Shown here piece after piece: positions 30,331 to 39,656 of a DNA stretch of 64,000 nt. The stretch spans positions 1 through 64,000 of the forward strand of contig NZ_JBKQOU010000305.1 in NCBI RefSeq assembly GCF_052145335.1. Direction: 5' to 3'. Both the position numbers and the translations under genes were made by a program. A model generated the notes under the pieces. That model was not told where the DNA came from, made no database searches, and saw nothing but the letters and a program-made list of their open reading frames with translations. The stretch comes from Rhodoblastus sp052145335 (GTDB lineage: Bacteria > Pseudomonadota > Alphaproteobacteria > Rhizobiales > Beijerinckiaceae). Numbering within the stretch: the first letter of the stretch is position 1; every line of letters begins with the position of its first letter.

Positions 30331-31236
30331 CTAGGTCAGCACTTTTTCCGGCGCCGTCGCGCGCAAGCCCAGCAGGTGACAAACCGCATAGACCAGGTCG
30401 GCGCGGTTCATGGTGTAGAAATGGAACTGCTCGACGCCGCGATCGAGCAGGTCGAACACCTGTTCCGCCGCCACCGCCGCGGCGATCAGGCGCCGCGTTT
30501 GCGGATCGTCGTCGAGACCGTCGAAACGCTCGGCCAGCCAGATCGGCACGCTCGCCCCGGTCTTGCGCGCGAAATTCGCGGTTTGTTTGAAATTCTGCAC
30601 CGGCGTGATGCCGGGCACGATCGGAATTGTGATCCCGGCCGCCATCACCCGGTCGAGAAAGCGGAAATAGATCTCGTTGTCAAAGAAGAACTGGGTGATG
30701 GCGCGGGTCGCGCCGGCGTCGATCTTGGCCTTGAGCACGTCGATGTCCTGCTCGAAACTGGCGCTTTCCGGGTGCTTTTCCGGATAGGCCGAAACCGAGA
30801 TTTCGAAATCGCCGATGGCGCGCAATCCGCGCACCAGATCGGTCGAAGTGGCGTAGCCGCCCGGCGTCGGCGCATAGACCGCGCCGAGTCCCCCCAGGGG
30901 ATCGCCGCGAAGGGCGACGATATGGCGCACGCCAACGTCCCAGTAGCTTTGCGCCACGTCAATCACCTCTTCGCGCGTCGCGCCAACGCAGGTGAGATGG
31001 GCGGCCGGCTTGACATTGGTTTCGCGCAGGATGCGCGCCACCGTGGCGTGAGTGCGCTCGCGGGTAGAGCCGCCGGCGCCATAGGTGACGGAGACGAATT
31101 TTGGCGACAATGGCGCGAGGCGCGCGACGGCCTCCCACAAACTCGCCTCCATTTCCGGCGTTTTCGGCGGAAAGAATTCGAACGACACGTCGATCGGCTT
31201 GTGGTGAAGGCGGCTGCGCCTCGGCTCTTGCATCAT
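30331..31236 (-). CDS. metF: methylenetetrahydrofolate reductase MetF
   Basis: 301-residue FAD TIM-barrel enzyme supplying 5-methyl-THF to MetH. Motifs: FEFFPPKTPEMEASLW at the N-terminus, VSVTYGAGGSTRERTHATV, ALRGDP, SAYPEKHPES and FFFDNEIYFRFLDR. The start ATG shares a base with the stop of the upstream regulator (TGATG), so the two are translationally coupled. A second ATG follows directly. Confidence 0.97.
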   Translation of the reverse strand: MMQEPRRSRLHHKPIDVSFEFFPPKTPEMEASLWEAVARLAPLSPKFVSVTYGAGGSTRERTHATVARILRETNVKPAAHLTCVGATREEVIDVAQSYWDVGVRHIVALRGDPLGGLGAVYAPTPGGYATSTDLVRGLRAIGDFEISVSAYPEKHPESASFEQDIDVLKAKIDAGATRAITQFFFDNEIYFRFLDRVMAAGITIPIVPGITPVQNFKQTANFARKTGASVPIWLAERFDGLDDDPQTRRLIAAAVAAEQVFDLLDRGVEQFHFYTMNRADLVYAVCHLLGLRATAPEKVLT

Positions 31237-32240
31237 CAGGCTTTACTCTTCTCGATTCCGACGCCGCGCACATCGCGCGCCAGCCACAGGGATACCGTGA
31301 GTTTTTCCTCAGCGTAGTCGCCGCCCGGCGCCATGTCGCGATGGAGCAGCAATTCAAGTCCGGACTGGCGCAGATATTCGGCGACTTCCTCAGCTGAGAA
31401 CCCAAGCCGCCGGTGCTCATGTCTTTCGCGCAAGATTTCGCAGCGATGCGGCGCGAAGTCGACCACGATCAGCCGGCCGCCCGGCGCCAACGCCCGCGCC
31501 GCCTCGCGCAGGGCGCGGGCGGGATTGTCGAGATAATGCAGCACCTGATGCATAACGGCCAGATCGATGGAGCTGCCATCGACCGGAAGTGCGTAGATGT
31601 CGCCCTGGCGCAATTGCACATTGCGCAGGCCGGCCTTTTCCATCTGCGACCGCGCCACGCCGAGCATGGCCGGGGAAAGATCGACGCCGATGGCGGTCTC
31701 CGCGCGGGGCGCCAGCAGCTCCAGCATCCGTCCGGCGCCGCAGCCGATATCGAGCAGGCGTCCCCAATGAGGCGTTTTTTCAAGCGCCGCCGCAAGAATC
31801 GCAGCCTCGACCTCGGCCTCCGGCGCGTGCAGGCGGCGCGTCTCGTTCCACGACGGCGCATGATCGGCGAAATATTTCTGCGCCTGCGCCGCGCGCGCCG
31901 CGCGAACTTCAGCAAGTCGCGCGCGGTCGCCGGCGAGCACGGGATCGTCGCCCGCGAGTTCGCCGAGAATGGCTTGCGCCAAAGCCGCCGCCGGCCCTTT
32001 TTCGGCGACATGAAAAAACGCCCAGGCGCCCTCGCGATGACGCTCGACGAGACCGGCCTCAAGCAATAGTTTGAGATGGCGCGACACGCGCGGCTGCGAC
32101 TGGCCGAGGATCGCCACCAGTTCGTTGACCGCCAGTTCGGCTTCGGCCAGCAGCGCATAGACCCGCAGCCGCGTCTCCTCGCCGATGGCGGCGAGGCTGG
32201 TCAGGGCGTCTGGCAAAGTGGCGGCGATTTTTACGGTCAT
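31236..32240 (-). CDS. sahR: ArsR-family regulator fused to SAM methyltransferase domain (SahR-like)
   Basis: 334-residue protein with two domains. Residues 1-95 form an ArsR winged helix (SQPRVSRHLKLLLEAGLVE recognition region) without obvious metal-binding Cys. Residues about 135-320 form a class I methyltransferase fold with the SAM loop LLDIGCGAGRMLELLA near 162-177. This architecture next to metF/metH is that of SahR, the S-adenosylhomocysteine-responsive repressor of the methionine cycle. Palindromic DNA lies just before its start, so it probably represses its own operon. Function is inferred from architecture and neighbours. Confidence 0.85.
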   Translation of the reverse strand: MTVKIAATLPDALTSLAAIGEETRLRVYALLAEAELAVNELVAILGQSQPRVSRHLKLLLEAGLVERHREGAWAFFHVAEKGPAAALAQAILGELAGDDPVLAGDRARLAEVRAARAAQAQKYFADHAPSWNETRRLHAPEAEVEAAILAAALEKTPHWGRLLDIGCGAGRMLELLAPRAETAIGVDLSPAMLGVARSQMEKAGLRNVQLRQGDIYALPVDGSSIDLAVMHQVLHYLDNPARALREAARALAPGGRLIVVDFAPHRCEILRERHEHRRLGFSAEEVAEYLRQSGLELLLHRDMAPGGDYAEEKLTVSLWLARDVRGVGIEKSKA

Positions 32241-32253
32241 GGGCCTGTCAATT

Positions 32254-32274
32254 AGATATAAACATATCTTTATA
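32254..32274 (-). promoter_or_regulatory. palindromic operator candidate before sahR-metF
   Basis: AGATAT-aaac-ATATCT (32254-32269) overlaps a second inverted pair TATAAA/TTTATA (32257-32262 and 32269-32274). It lies 13 bases before the regulator's ATG in a short AT-rich patch within GC-rich DNA. A homodimeric ArsR-type protein would fit such a site; autoregulation is inferred. Confidence 0.6.
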
Positions 32275-32333
32275 CCTCATTTGGCGTTGCCGCAATGGCG
32301 GATCGCCCGATGGGGCCTTATGATGAGCGAAAC

Positions 32334-32975
32334 ATGCGCGACGAAAACACACCCATCCTCGGATTGATCCTCGCCGGCGGCCTGAGCCGCCGCATGGGCG
32401 GCACGCCAAAATTTTCCGCGCGGATCGGCGGCGTGAGCCTGATCGAACGGGTGATTTCCCTTGTCCGCGACCAATGCGGCGCTCTGGCGATCAATCCTTA
32501 CGAGGCGACGGCGGAAACCCAGGCCGCTTTCGCCGGGATCGGCCTGCCGCTGGTGGCCGACGCTGTTTTGGGCCACGCCGGGCCGCTGGCGGGCGTGCTG
32601 GCGGGCCTCGATTATGCCTGGCAAAAGGGCTTGAGCCATGTTCTCAGCGTGCCTTGCGACTGCCCATTTCTGCCCGCCGACCTTGCAGCGCGACTGCGCG
32701 CGGCGTCGCTGGAGACGCGGGACGGTCTGGCCTGCGCGGCCTCGGGAGGGCGGATTCACCCGGTCGTCGCGTTATGGCCGACGCGCTTGCGCGAGGATTT
32801 GCGCCGCGCCCTGATCGATCAGGGCTTGCGCAAGGTCGGACAGTTTCAGCACGGATATGATATGGCTTCGGTCGAATGGAATTTCCGCAAACGCGACCCT
32901 TTTTTCAACATCAACACGCCGGATGATCTATTGCGGGCGCAAGACTTGTTGGCGCCAAACGAGGACGAGGACTGA
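32334..32975 (+). CDS. mobA: molybdenum cofactor guanylyltransferase MobA
   Basis: 213-residue nucleotidyltransferase adding GMP to Mo-molybdopterin. Motifs: the GTP loop LILAGGLSRRMGG at the N-terminus, PLVADAVLGHAGPLAGVLAGL, and SVPCDCPFLPADL with the Mg-binding region. FFNINTPDDLLRA closes the protein. The frame is open from an ATG at 32295, but the one at 32334 fits family length better. It is followed by a TusA-like gene with a 4-base gap. Confidence 0.93.
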   Translation: MRDENTPILGLILAGGLSRRMGGTPKFSARIGGVSLIERVISLVRDQCGALAINPYEATAETQAAFAGIGLPLVADAVLGHAGPLAGVLAGLDYAWQKGLSHVLSVPCDCPFLPADLAARLRAASLETRDGLACAASGGRIHPVVALWPTRLREDLRRALIDQGLRKVGQFQHGYDMASVEWNFRKRDPFFNINTPDDLLRAQDLLAPNEDED

Positions 32976-32979
32976 AACC

Positions 32980-33207
32980 TTGCACAAACTTGACCTGCGC
33001 GGGCTGAAATGTCCCCTGCCCGTGCTGAAAACCCGCAAATTCCTGTCTGCGCTGGCGCCGGGCGAAAAAGTCGAGGTCGCCTGCACCGATCCGCTCAGCG
33101 TCATTGACCTGCCCAACATGCTGCGCGAGACCGGTGATGCGCTGGAAGCCAGCGGCAAGTCGGACGGCGCGTTGTTGTTCCTGATCCGCAAAGGCGCGGC
33201 GACATGA
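32980..33207 (+). CDS. TusA/SirA-like sulfur carrier
   Basis: 75-residue protein of the TusA family. It has the signature LRGLKCPLPVLKTRKFL, with the sulfur-carrying Cys at about residue 11 in a CPxP motif, and the typical DPLSVIDLPNML second half. The start is probably TTG at 32980, with GAGG 9 bases ahead; a longer frame from 32857 lies within mobA and is unlike the family. It overlaps the next gene as ATGA. Placement with mobA suggests sulfur delivery for molybdenum enzymes. Confidence 0.88.
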   Translation: MHKLDLRGLKCPLPVLKTRKFLSALAPGEKVEVACTDPLSVIDLPNMLRETGDALEASGKSDGALLFLIRKGAAT

Positions 33208-33701
33208 GCGTTCATGCCCTGGCCGCCGTCGTCTTTCGTGAAAATGAGCCGATCGACGCGCTTTTCTCCGAATTGCGGGCCATTGTGGAATCGCGCGGAC
33301 GGCGCGTCGGCGGCATCATTCAATCGCCCTGCGAGGAGACGATCTACGCCACCCATATCGAAAGCGGCCGCAAGATCGACCTGATGCAGAATCTCGGGGC
33401 CTGCTCGGAGGGTTGCCGGCTCGACACAGGCGCTCTCGCCGAGGCGGCGGGCCTCTTGGCGGAAAGCCTCGCCGGCGCGCCGGACCTGTTGATGATCAGC
33501 CGGTTTGGCCGCGCCGAGGCCGAGGGCGGCGGCTTTCTCGCCGAGATCGGCGCGGCGGCTTGCGCCGAGACCCCGACCTTGATCGGCGTCAACGCCAAGC
33601 GCGAGGCGGACTGGCGCGCCTTCGCCGGCGACTTCGCCGAGACCCTGCCCTTTTCACTGGAAGCCGCGCTCGAGTGGTGGGAGCAGGCCGAAGTTAAGTG
33701 A
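33204..33701 (+). CDS. DUF2478 protein, third gene of a mobA operon
   Basis: 165-residue protein matching DUF2478: AAVVFRENEPIDALFSEL at the N-terminus, VGGIIQSPCEE, CRLDTGALAEAAGLLA and the RFGRAEAEGGGF motif. In other bacteria this family occurs with molybdate transport and Mo enzyme genes; its biochemistry is unknown. Translational coupling to the TusA-like gene and closeness to mobA support a molybdenum role here. Confidence 0.85.
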   Translation: MSVHALAAVVFRENEPIDALFSELRAIVESRGRRVGGIIQSPCEETIYATHIESGRKIDLMQNLGACSEGCRLDTGALAEAAGLLAESLAGAPDLLMISRFGRAEAEGGGFLAEIGAAACAETPTLIGVNAKREADWRAFAGDFAETLPFSLEAALEWWEQAEVK

Positions 33702-33812
33702 TTTTCCTGAGGGACAGGCTTCCAAAACAGGACTAGCATCGAAGGCACGGCGCATTAGATAGCATTTCGGGCGCTGGCCGCCGCGGCGGGTCAAAAATTT
33801 GGAGAGATTGCG

Positions 33813-34061
33813 ATGAAGCTCACTCGATCGATCGTCCTGATTTCGCTGCTCGCCTTTTCGGGCGCCGCTGTCGCCCAGACGACCGCCCCGGCGCCGGCCG
33901 CGCCCGCAGCCCCGGCGGCGCCGGCCATGCCCAAGGCCGATACTGGCAAGATGCAGAAACCCCGCAGCGCCAAGTCGATGGAATGTTCCAAACAGGCGGA
34001 CAGCCAGAGCCTGCACGGCAAGCCGCGCCACGCCTTCATGAGCAAGTGCAAGAAGAGCTGA
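33813..34061 (+). CDS. PsiF-repeat periplasmic protein
   Basis: 82 residues. It has a signal peptide ending AAVAQ near residue 22, an Ala/Pro linker (about 24-42) and one PsiF repeat (SMECSKQADSQSLHGKPR followed by FMSKC). E. coli PsiF, a phosphate-starvation protein, has two such repeats. GGAGAG precedes ATG by 8 bases. Its position beside phoB-phoU-pst supports a phosphate-linked role, although I see no Pho box before it. Confidence 0.85.
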   Translation: MKLTRSIVLISLLAFSGAAVAQTTAPAPAAPAAPAAPAMPKADTGKMQKPRSAKSMECSKQADSQSLHGKPRHAFMSKCKKS

Positions 34062-34075
34062 TCCCGAAGGACCGG

Positions 34076-34109
34076 CGCCGCGCGCAAAATTGTTTTCGCG
34101 CGGCGTTTT
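34076..34109 (+). terminator. terminator after PsiF-like gene
   Basis: CGCCGCGCG/CGCGCGGCG 9-bp stem followed by TTTT, 15 bases after the stop and before the convergent phoB end. Confidence 0.85.
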
Positions 34110-34124
34110 GCTGCGATAGGCGCG

Positions 34125-34868
34125 TCAGCCGCGACCGAAAGTTTCGTCGAAGGCGTATCCCGAGCCGCGCACCGTACGGATCGGGTCTTCGCGATCGTCC
34201 TGCGCCAGCGCCTTGCGCAGGCGACCGATGTGGACATCGACCGTGCGCTCGTCGATCTCCGCGGAAAAGCCCCAGACGCTGTCGAGCAATTGCGAACGGG
34301 CGAACACCCGGCCCGGCTTCTCCATCAAATATTCGAGCAGGCGGAATTCGGTCGGGCCAAGATGCACGTCGCGGCCAGAGCGGCGCACGCGACGGGTTTC
34401 CCGGTCGAGTTCGAGATCGCCGGCGACCAGCTTGACCGCCACCCGCTCCGGACGCGCCCGGCGCAGCAGGGCCCTGACCCGCGCCATCAGTTCCGGGACG
34501 GAAAAGGGCTTCACCACGTAATCGTCGGCGCCGACCGACAGTCCGCGCACCCTCTCGCCCTCTTCGCCGCGCGCCGTCAGCATGATCACCGGCAGGGTGC
34601 GGGTGATCTCGCGGGCGCGCAGGCGGCGGCAGATTTCAAGACCCGAGACGCCCGGCAGCATCCAGTCGAGAATGACCAGGTCGGGCGCCGCCTCCTCCAG
34701 CCGCAACTCGGCTTCGTCGCCGCGTTCGACGCGCTCGACGATATAGCCTTCGGCTTCAAGGTTGTAGCTGAGGAGGAGCGACAAGGACGACTCGTCCTCG
34801 ACGACCAGAATGCGGGGCGCTCCGCCAGGCGAAGCGGCTCCGACAATCGATGCGCGCGTCTCGTTCAT
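34125..34868 (-). CDS. phoB: phosphate response regulator PhoB
   Basis: 247-residue OmpR-class regulator. The receiver domain has ILVVEDESSLSLLL and the phospho-acceptor Asp68 in LVILDWMLPG, with the switch lysine in VVKPF. The C-terminal winged helix ends RTVDVHIGRLRKAL ... IRTVRGSGYAFDE. The ATG at 34868 is preferred over a TTG eight codons earlier. It activates Pho-box promoters such as the one before pstS. Confidence 0.96.
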   Translation of the reverse strand: MNETRASIVGAASPGGAPRILVVEDESSLSLLLSYNLEAEGYIVERVERGDEAELRLEEAAPDLVILDWMLPGVSGLEICRRLRAREITRTLPVIMLTARGEEGERVRGLSVGADDYVVKPFSVPELMARVRALLRRARPERVAVKLVAGDLELDRETRRVRRSGRDVHLGPTEFRLLEYLMEKPGRVFARSQLLDSVWGFSAEIDERTVDVHIGRLRKALAQDDREDPIRTVRGSGYAFDETFGRG

Positions 34869-34921
34869 GGAATCCGCAAGGCTCCTAATCAAATTTTCCC
34901 AAGAAACGCAGTCCGCTGGCT

Positions 34922-35620
34922 TTACGGCATGGCGGAAGTGTCAATTCCGCGCGGCCGCTCGACCGGAAGCGATTCCCCGGTGACAATATAAACCACGGTC
35001 TCGGCGATATTGGTGGTGTGATCGCCGACCCGTTCAAGGTTTTTCGAACAGAACAGCAGATGGGTGCAGAAAGTGATGTTGCGCGGGTCTTCCATCATGA
35101 AAGTCAGAAGGTCGCGGAACACCGAATCTTCCAGCGAGTCGAGTTCGGCGTCGCGTTTCCACACGGCGCGGGCGCGTTCGGTATCGCGCTGCTGGTAGGC
35201 GTCGAGCACGTCGTTCAACTGCGTGGCGGCGACGTCATGCATCGACCTGAGGCCGATGACGGCGCGCGGAATGCGCGATTCCCCGGCGACTTTGGTCGCC
35301 CGCTTGGCGATGTTCTTCGCCAGGTCGCCGATGCGCTCCAGATCGGCGGAAATGCGGATGGCGCCGATGATCTCGCGCAGGTCGACCGCCAGCGGCTGCC
35401 GCCGGGCGATGGTATGGACGGCGAAATCTTCGATGGTTCGTTGCAGAGCGTCGAGGCGAGGATCGGTGGCGACGACTTTCTGCGCCAGTTCGATGTTCAT
35501 GCCGGCAAGCGCGTCCATCGCGTCGGCCAGCATTTTTTCGGCTATGCCGCCCATTTCGGCGATGTAGCGGTCGAGCGTTTCCAACTCGACGTCGAAGGAT
35601 TTGACAGTGTGGTCGACCAT
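34922..35620 (-). CDS. phoU: phosphate transport regulator PhoU
   Basis: 232-residue all-helical protein with two PhoU three-helix bundles. Metal-binding patterns are RIGDLAKNIAKR in the first half and RVGDHTTNIAE in the second. It links the Pst transporter to PhoR and dampens PhoB activity when phosphate is high. An ATG at 35620 with AGGA about 10 bases ahead is chosen over a TTG three codons earlier. It lies between pstB and phoB. Confidence 0.96.
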   Translation of the reverse strand: MVDHTVKSFDVELETLDRYIAEMGGIAEKMLADAMDALAGMNIELAQKVVATDPRLDALQRTIEDFAVHTIARRQPLAVDLREIIGAIRISADLERIGDLAKNIAKRATKVAGESRIPRAVIGLRSMHDVAATQLNDVLDAYQQRDTERARAVWKRDAELDSLEDSVFRDLLTFMMEDPRNITFCTHLLFCSKNLERVGDHTTNIAETVVYIVTGESLPVERPRGIDTSAMP

Positions 35621-35656
35621 TTTCTGCAATTCCTGTTTGCCGTCGAATGGCTGCGA

Positions 35657-36453
<797 letters not shown>

Positions 36454-36457
<4 letters not shown>

Positions 36458-37326
36458 TGGCTGGTCCTTTGCGCGCCGAGGATGCGCGCCGTGATCGACA
36501 AAGCGAGAACGGCCAGGGTAATAAGCAAGGCGCCGACCCAGGCAAGCTGCTGCCATTCCTTGTAGGGCGACAGCGCGAACTGGAAGATCACCACCGGCAG
36601 GCTCGCCATGGGCTTGTTGAGGTCCGTGCTCCAGAACTGATTGTTGAGGGCGGTGAACAACAGCGGCGCGGTTTCTCCGCTGACGCGGGCCACCGCCAGC
36701 AACAGCCCGGTGATCAGTCCCGCCCGCGCCGCCTTGTAGGCGACGTGGCGGATGACCAGCGAGCGCGGCAGGCCGAGCGCGGAAGCGGCCTCGCGCAGCG
36801 GGCCGGGCACCAGATTGAGCATGTCCTCGGTGGTGCGCACCACCACCGGCACGACCAGAAGCGCAAGAGCTATAGCCCCGGCGAAGGCGGAGAAATGACC
36901 CATCGGCACCACGGCGATTTCATAGACGAACAGGCCGATGACGATCGAGGGCGCCGACAACAGGATGTCGTTGATGAAGCGCACCACCGTGGTCAGTCTG
37001 GAGCCACGGCCATATTCGGCCATGTAGGTGCCGGCGAACAGGCCGAGCGGCGCCCCGATCAGCACGCCGAAAAAGGTCATCGCCAGCGAGCCGAAAATGG
37101 CGTTGAGCAATCCGCCGGCGGAACCGGGCGGCGGCGTCATCTGGGTGAAAACGGCCGGCGAAATGCTGGAAAAGCCGCTCCACAGCAGGGCTCCGAGGAT
37201 CAGCGCCAGGGCGAGCAGGCCGAGCCCGGCCGCGACGAAGCACAGAGCCATGACGATGGCGCTGCGCGTTTTGCGGACAGCTTGCAGACGGCCGGCTCCC
37301 GGCCGGGAGGATTGCAGAGAAGCCAT
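36454..37326 (-). CDS. pstA: phosphate ABC transporter permease PstA
   Basis: 290-residue inner-membrane permease with about six membrane segments. The permease coupling region reads MLNLVPGPLREAASALGLPR. It starts one base after the pstC stop and overlaps pstB by 4 bases, so pstC-pstA-pstB are tightly coupled. Confidence 0.97.
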
Positions 37327-37327
37327 G

Positions 37328-38323
37328 TCAGCGCGCTCCCTTTTGCTCGATGCGCATCAGCAGCAGGCGCGAAATCGACAGCACGATGAAGGTGATGACG
37401 AACAGCAGCAAGCCAAGCGCGATCAGCGAGGAGGTGTAGAGCTTGCCGTCGGCCTCGGTGAATTCATTGGCGATGGTGGCGGAAATGGTGGTGCCGGGAC
37501 CGAGGATCGACGGCGAAATCTTGTGGGCGTTGCCGATGACGAAAGTGACCGCCATGGTCTCGCCGAGCGCGCGACCCAGCGCCAGCATGATGCCGCCGAC
37601 CAGTCCGACGCCGGTATAGGGCGCGACGATGCGGCGCATCACTTCCCAGCGGGTGCAGCCGATGCCGAAGGCGGCTTCCTTGAGCACCGCCGGCACCGTA
37701 TTGAACACGTCGCGAGAAATCGAGCTGATCAGCGGCAGGATCATGATGGCCAGGATCAAGCCGGCCGTCGCGATGCCTATGCCATAGGGAGGGCCCGAGA
37801 AAATCTCGTTGAGATAGGGAATGCCGGAGAAAAAGGCGATGATCGCCGGCTGCACATGCGCCTGCAGGAAGGGCGCGAGAATGAACATGCCCCAGATGCC
37901 GTAGATGATCGAGGGTATGCCGGCGAGCAGTTCAACGGCTATGCCGATTGGACGGCGCAATGTGTGGGGGCAGAGTTCGGTCAGGAACACGGCGATGCCC
38001 AAGCCGATCGGCACCGCGATCGCCAAAGCGATCAGCGACGTGACCAAGGTTCCATAGATGGCCGGGCCCGCGCCGAATTTCTCGGTGACCGGATTCCACG
38101 ACGCCGAGGTGAGGAAGCCAAAGCCGAATTCATGGAGCGCCGGCGCCGCGCCTTCGACCAGCGAAACGATGACGCCGCCGAGCAGCAGCAGAACGGTGAC
38201 GGCGCAAGTCTGGGTAATCACACGGAAAGTGGTGTCGCCGATCGCAAAATGGCGCAGCACGCTGTCGCGCAAATCGCCATGCGACGCTGCCTTCGCGTCC
38301 GAACTCAAAAGCGCCTCCGCCAT
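37328..38323 (-). CDS. pstC: phosphate ABC transporter permease PstC
   Basis: 331-residue inner-membrane permease, partner of PstA. Membrane segments begin at about residue 38 (VITQTCAVTVLLLLGGVIVS). The coupling loop is NTVPAVLKEAAFGIGCTRWEV, followed by GIMLALGRALGETMAV, which is typical for PstC. It is separated from pstS by 69 bases containing a strong hairpin. Confidence 0.97.
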   Translation of the reverse strand: MAEALLSSDAKAASHGDLRDSVLRHFAIGDTTFRVITQTCAVTVLLLLGGVIVSLVEGAAPALHEFGFGFLTSASWNPVTEKFGAGPAIYGTLVTSLIALAIAVPIGLGIAVFLTELCPHTLRRPIGIAVELLAGIPSIIYGIWGMFILAPFLQAHVQPAIIAFFSGIPYLNEIFSGPPYGIGIATAGLILAIMILPLISSISRDVFNTVPAVLKEAAFGIGCTRWEVMRRIVAPYTGVGLVGGIMLALGRALGETMAVTFVIGNAHKISPSILGPGTTISATIANEFTEADGKLYTSSLIALGLLLFVITFIVLSISRLLLMRIEQKGAR

Positions 38324-38346
38324 TATCTATCCCCCTGAAGTTTGCA

Positions 38347-38374
38347 GCGGGCCGGGAAGAAACTCCCCGGCCCG
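38347..38374 (-). other. pstS-pstC intercistronic hairpin
   Basis: 9-bp stem CGGGCCGGG/CCCGGCCCG with a 10-base loop, nested in an outer GTTTGC/GCAAAC pair (38340-38345 and 38385-38390). It has no T tract, so it is probably not a full terminator. It may stabilise the pstS message and lower expression of the permease genes; this is inference. Confidence 0.6.
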
Positions 38375-38392
38375 AAGCTTTTCAGCAAACGA

Positions 38393-39439
38393 TCAATTGC
38401 CGACGAACAGCGACTTGCCGTCGGCGGTCTTGATGTCCGCCGCCCAGGTCTTCTTGATCAAGCCGATGACATTGTCGGGCATCGGGATGTAATCGAGGGC
38501 TTCTGCTTCCTTGGCGCCATTGGCGAAAGCCCAGGCAAAGAACTTCAGCGCTTCGCCTGTGGCGACCGCGTCCACCGGTTGTTTCTGCACCAGGATGAAG
38601 GTCGCCGCGGTGATCGGCCAGGAGTCCGCGCCCGGCTCATTGGTCAGGATTTGATAATAGCCGGGCGAATTGGCCCAGTCGGCGTTGGCGGCGGCGGCCT
38701 GGAAGGATTCCATGGTCGGCGCGACCGTCTTGCCGTCATGATTGACCAACTTGGCGTAGGTCATCTTGTTCTGCTTGGCGTAGGCATATTCGACGTAGCC
38801 AATCGAACCCTTGGTGTTAGCCACCGTATTGGCGACGCCCTCATTGCCCTTGGCTGCGAGGCCGGTCGGCCACTCCACCGCAGTCGCCGATCCGACCTTG
38901 GATTTCCAGTCGGCGGAGACCTTGGAGAGATAATCGGTGAAGTTGAAGGTCGTGCCCGAACCGTCCGAACGATGGACGACCAGTATGGCCGTCTCGGGCA
39001 GCTTGACGGCGGGGTTGAGCTTGGCGATGGCGGGGTCGTTCCAGACCTTGATTTCGCCGAGGAAGATTTTGGCGAAGGTCGGGCCGTCGATGACGATGTC
39101 GCCGGCCGAAACGCCGTCGAGATTGACGACCGGCACGATGCCGCCCATCACCTGCGGCCATTGCACCAGACCGGCCTTCTCAAGCTCGTCGGCCTTGAGC
39201 GGCGCATCGGTGGCCCCGAAAGTCACCGTATTGGCTTTGATCTGCTTGATGCCGCCTCCGGATCCGATCGACTGGTAATTCAGGCCGAAGCCGGTTTCCT
39301 TTTTGTAGGAATCCGCCCATTTGGCGTAGATCGGATAGGGGAATGTGGCGCCAGCGCCGGAAACATCGGCGGCGATGGCGGCCGAGCCAACGCCGACAAA
39401 AGCCGCAACAACAGCGGAGCGCAAAAGGATTTTCGACAT
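38393..39439 (-). CDS. pstS: periplasmic phosphate-binding protein PstS
   Basis: 348-residue solute-binding protein. The signal peptide ends GSAAIA near residue 23. Phosphate-site motifs are GAGATFPYPIYAKW, GSGGGIKQIKA and HRSDGSGTTFNFTDYLS. A start at 39439 with AGAGG 8 bases ahead matches the family; the longer open frame upstream overlaps the Pho box and is spurious. First gene after the Pho box. Confidence 0.97.
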   Translation of the reverse strand: MSKILLRSAVVAAFVGVGSAAIAADVSGAGATFPYPIYAKWADSYKKETGFGLNYQSIGSGGGIKQIKANTVTFGATDAPLKADELEKAGLVQWPQVMGGIVPVVNLDGVSAGDIVIDGPTFAKIFLGEIKVWNDPAIAKLNPAVKLPETAILVVHRSDGSGTTFNFTDYLSKVSADWKSKVGSATAVEWPTGLAAKGNEGVANTVANTKGSIGYVEYAYAKQNKMTYAKLVNHDGKTVAPTMESFQAAAANADWANSPGYYQILTNEPGADSWPITAATFILVQKQPVDAVATGEALKFFAWAFANGAKEAEALDYIPMPDNVIGLIKKTWAADIKTADGKSLFVGN

Positions 39440-39553
39440 GCCGGACCTCTTCTGAGGTTGAATGGTTCGCCCGTCCGCGCCCAGAGGCGTGACCGGCGAA
39501 TTCGCGGCGGCGTGACGCCGCAGCCTGAACGCGCTTGCGCGCAGCGGTCGTTT

Positions 39554-39582
39554 ACGACAGCGAAATGACGGCTGGATGACAG
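39554..39582 (-). promoter_or_regulatory. triple Pho box upstream of pstS
   Basis: Three direct 7-base units in exact 11-base register on the minus strand: CTGTCAT (39576-39582), CCGTCAT (39565-39571), CTGTCGT (39554-39560), each followed by a 4-base spacer. This is the PhoB site pattern. It lies 115 bases before the pstS ATG and would drive pstSCAB-phoU-phoB under phosphate limitation. Confidence 0.88.
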
Positions 39583-39656
39583 CAAGCGGCCGGAATTGCC
39601 CACGAAACGGCGCGCGACGAATTTTCCCGAAAACACGCGAAAACCCCGACTCAAGG

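Noticed and set aside
33702..33812. Pho box before the PsiF-like gene
   Set aside because: No pair of CTGTCAT-like units in 11-base register is present.
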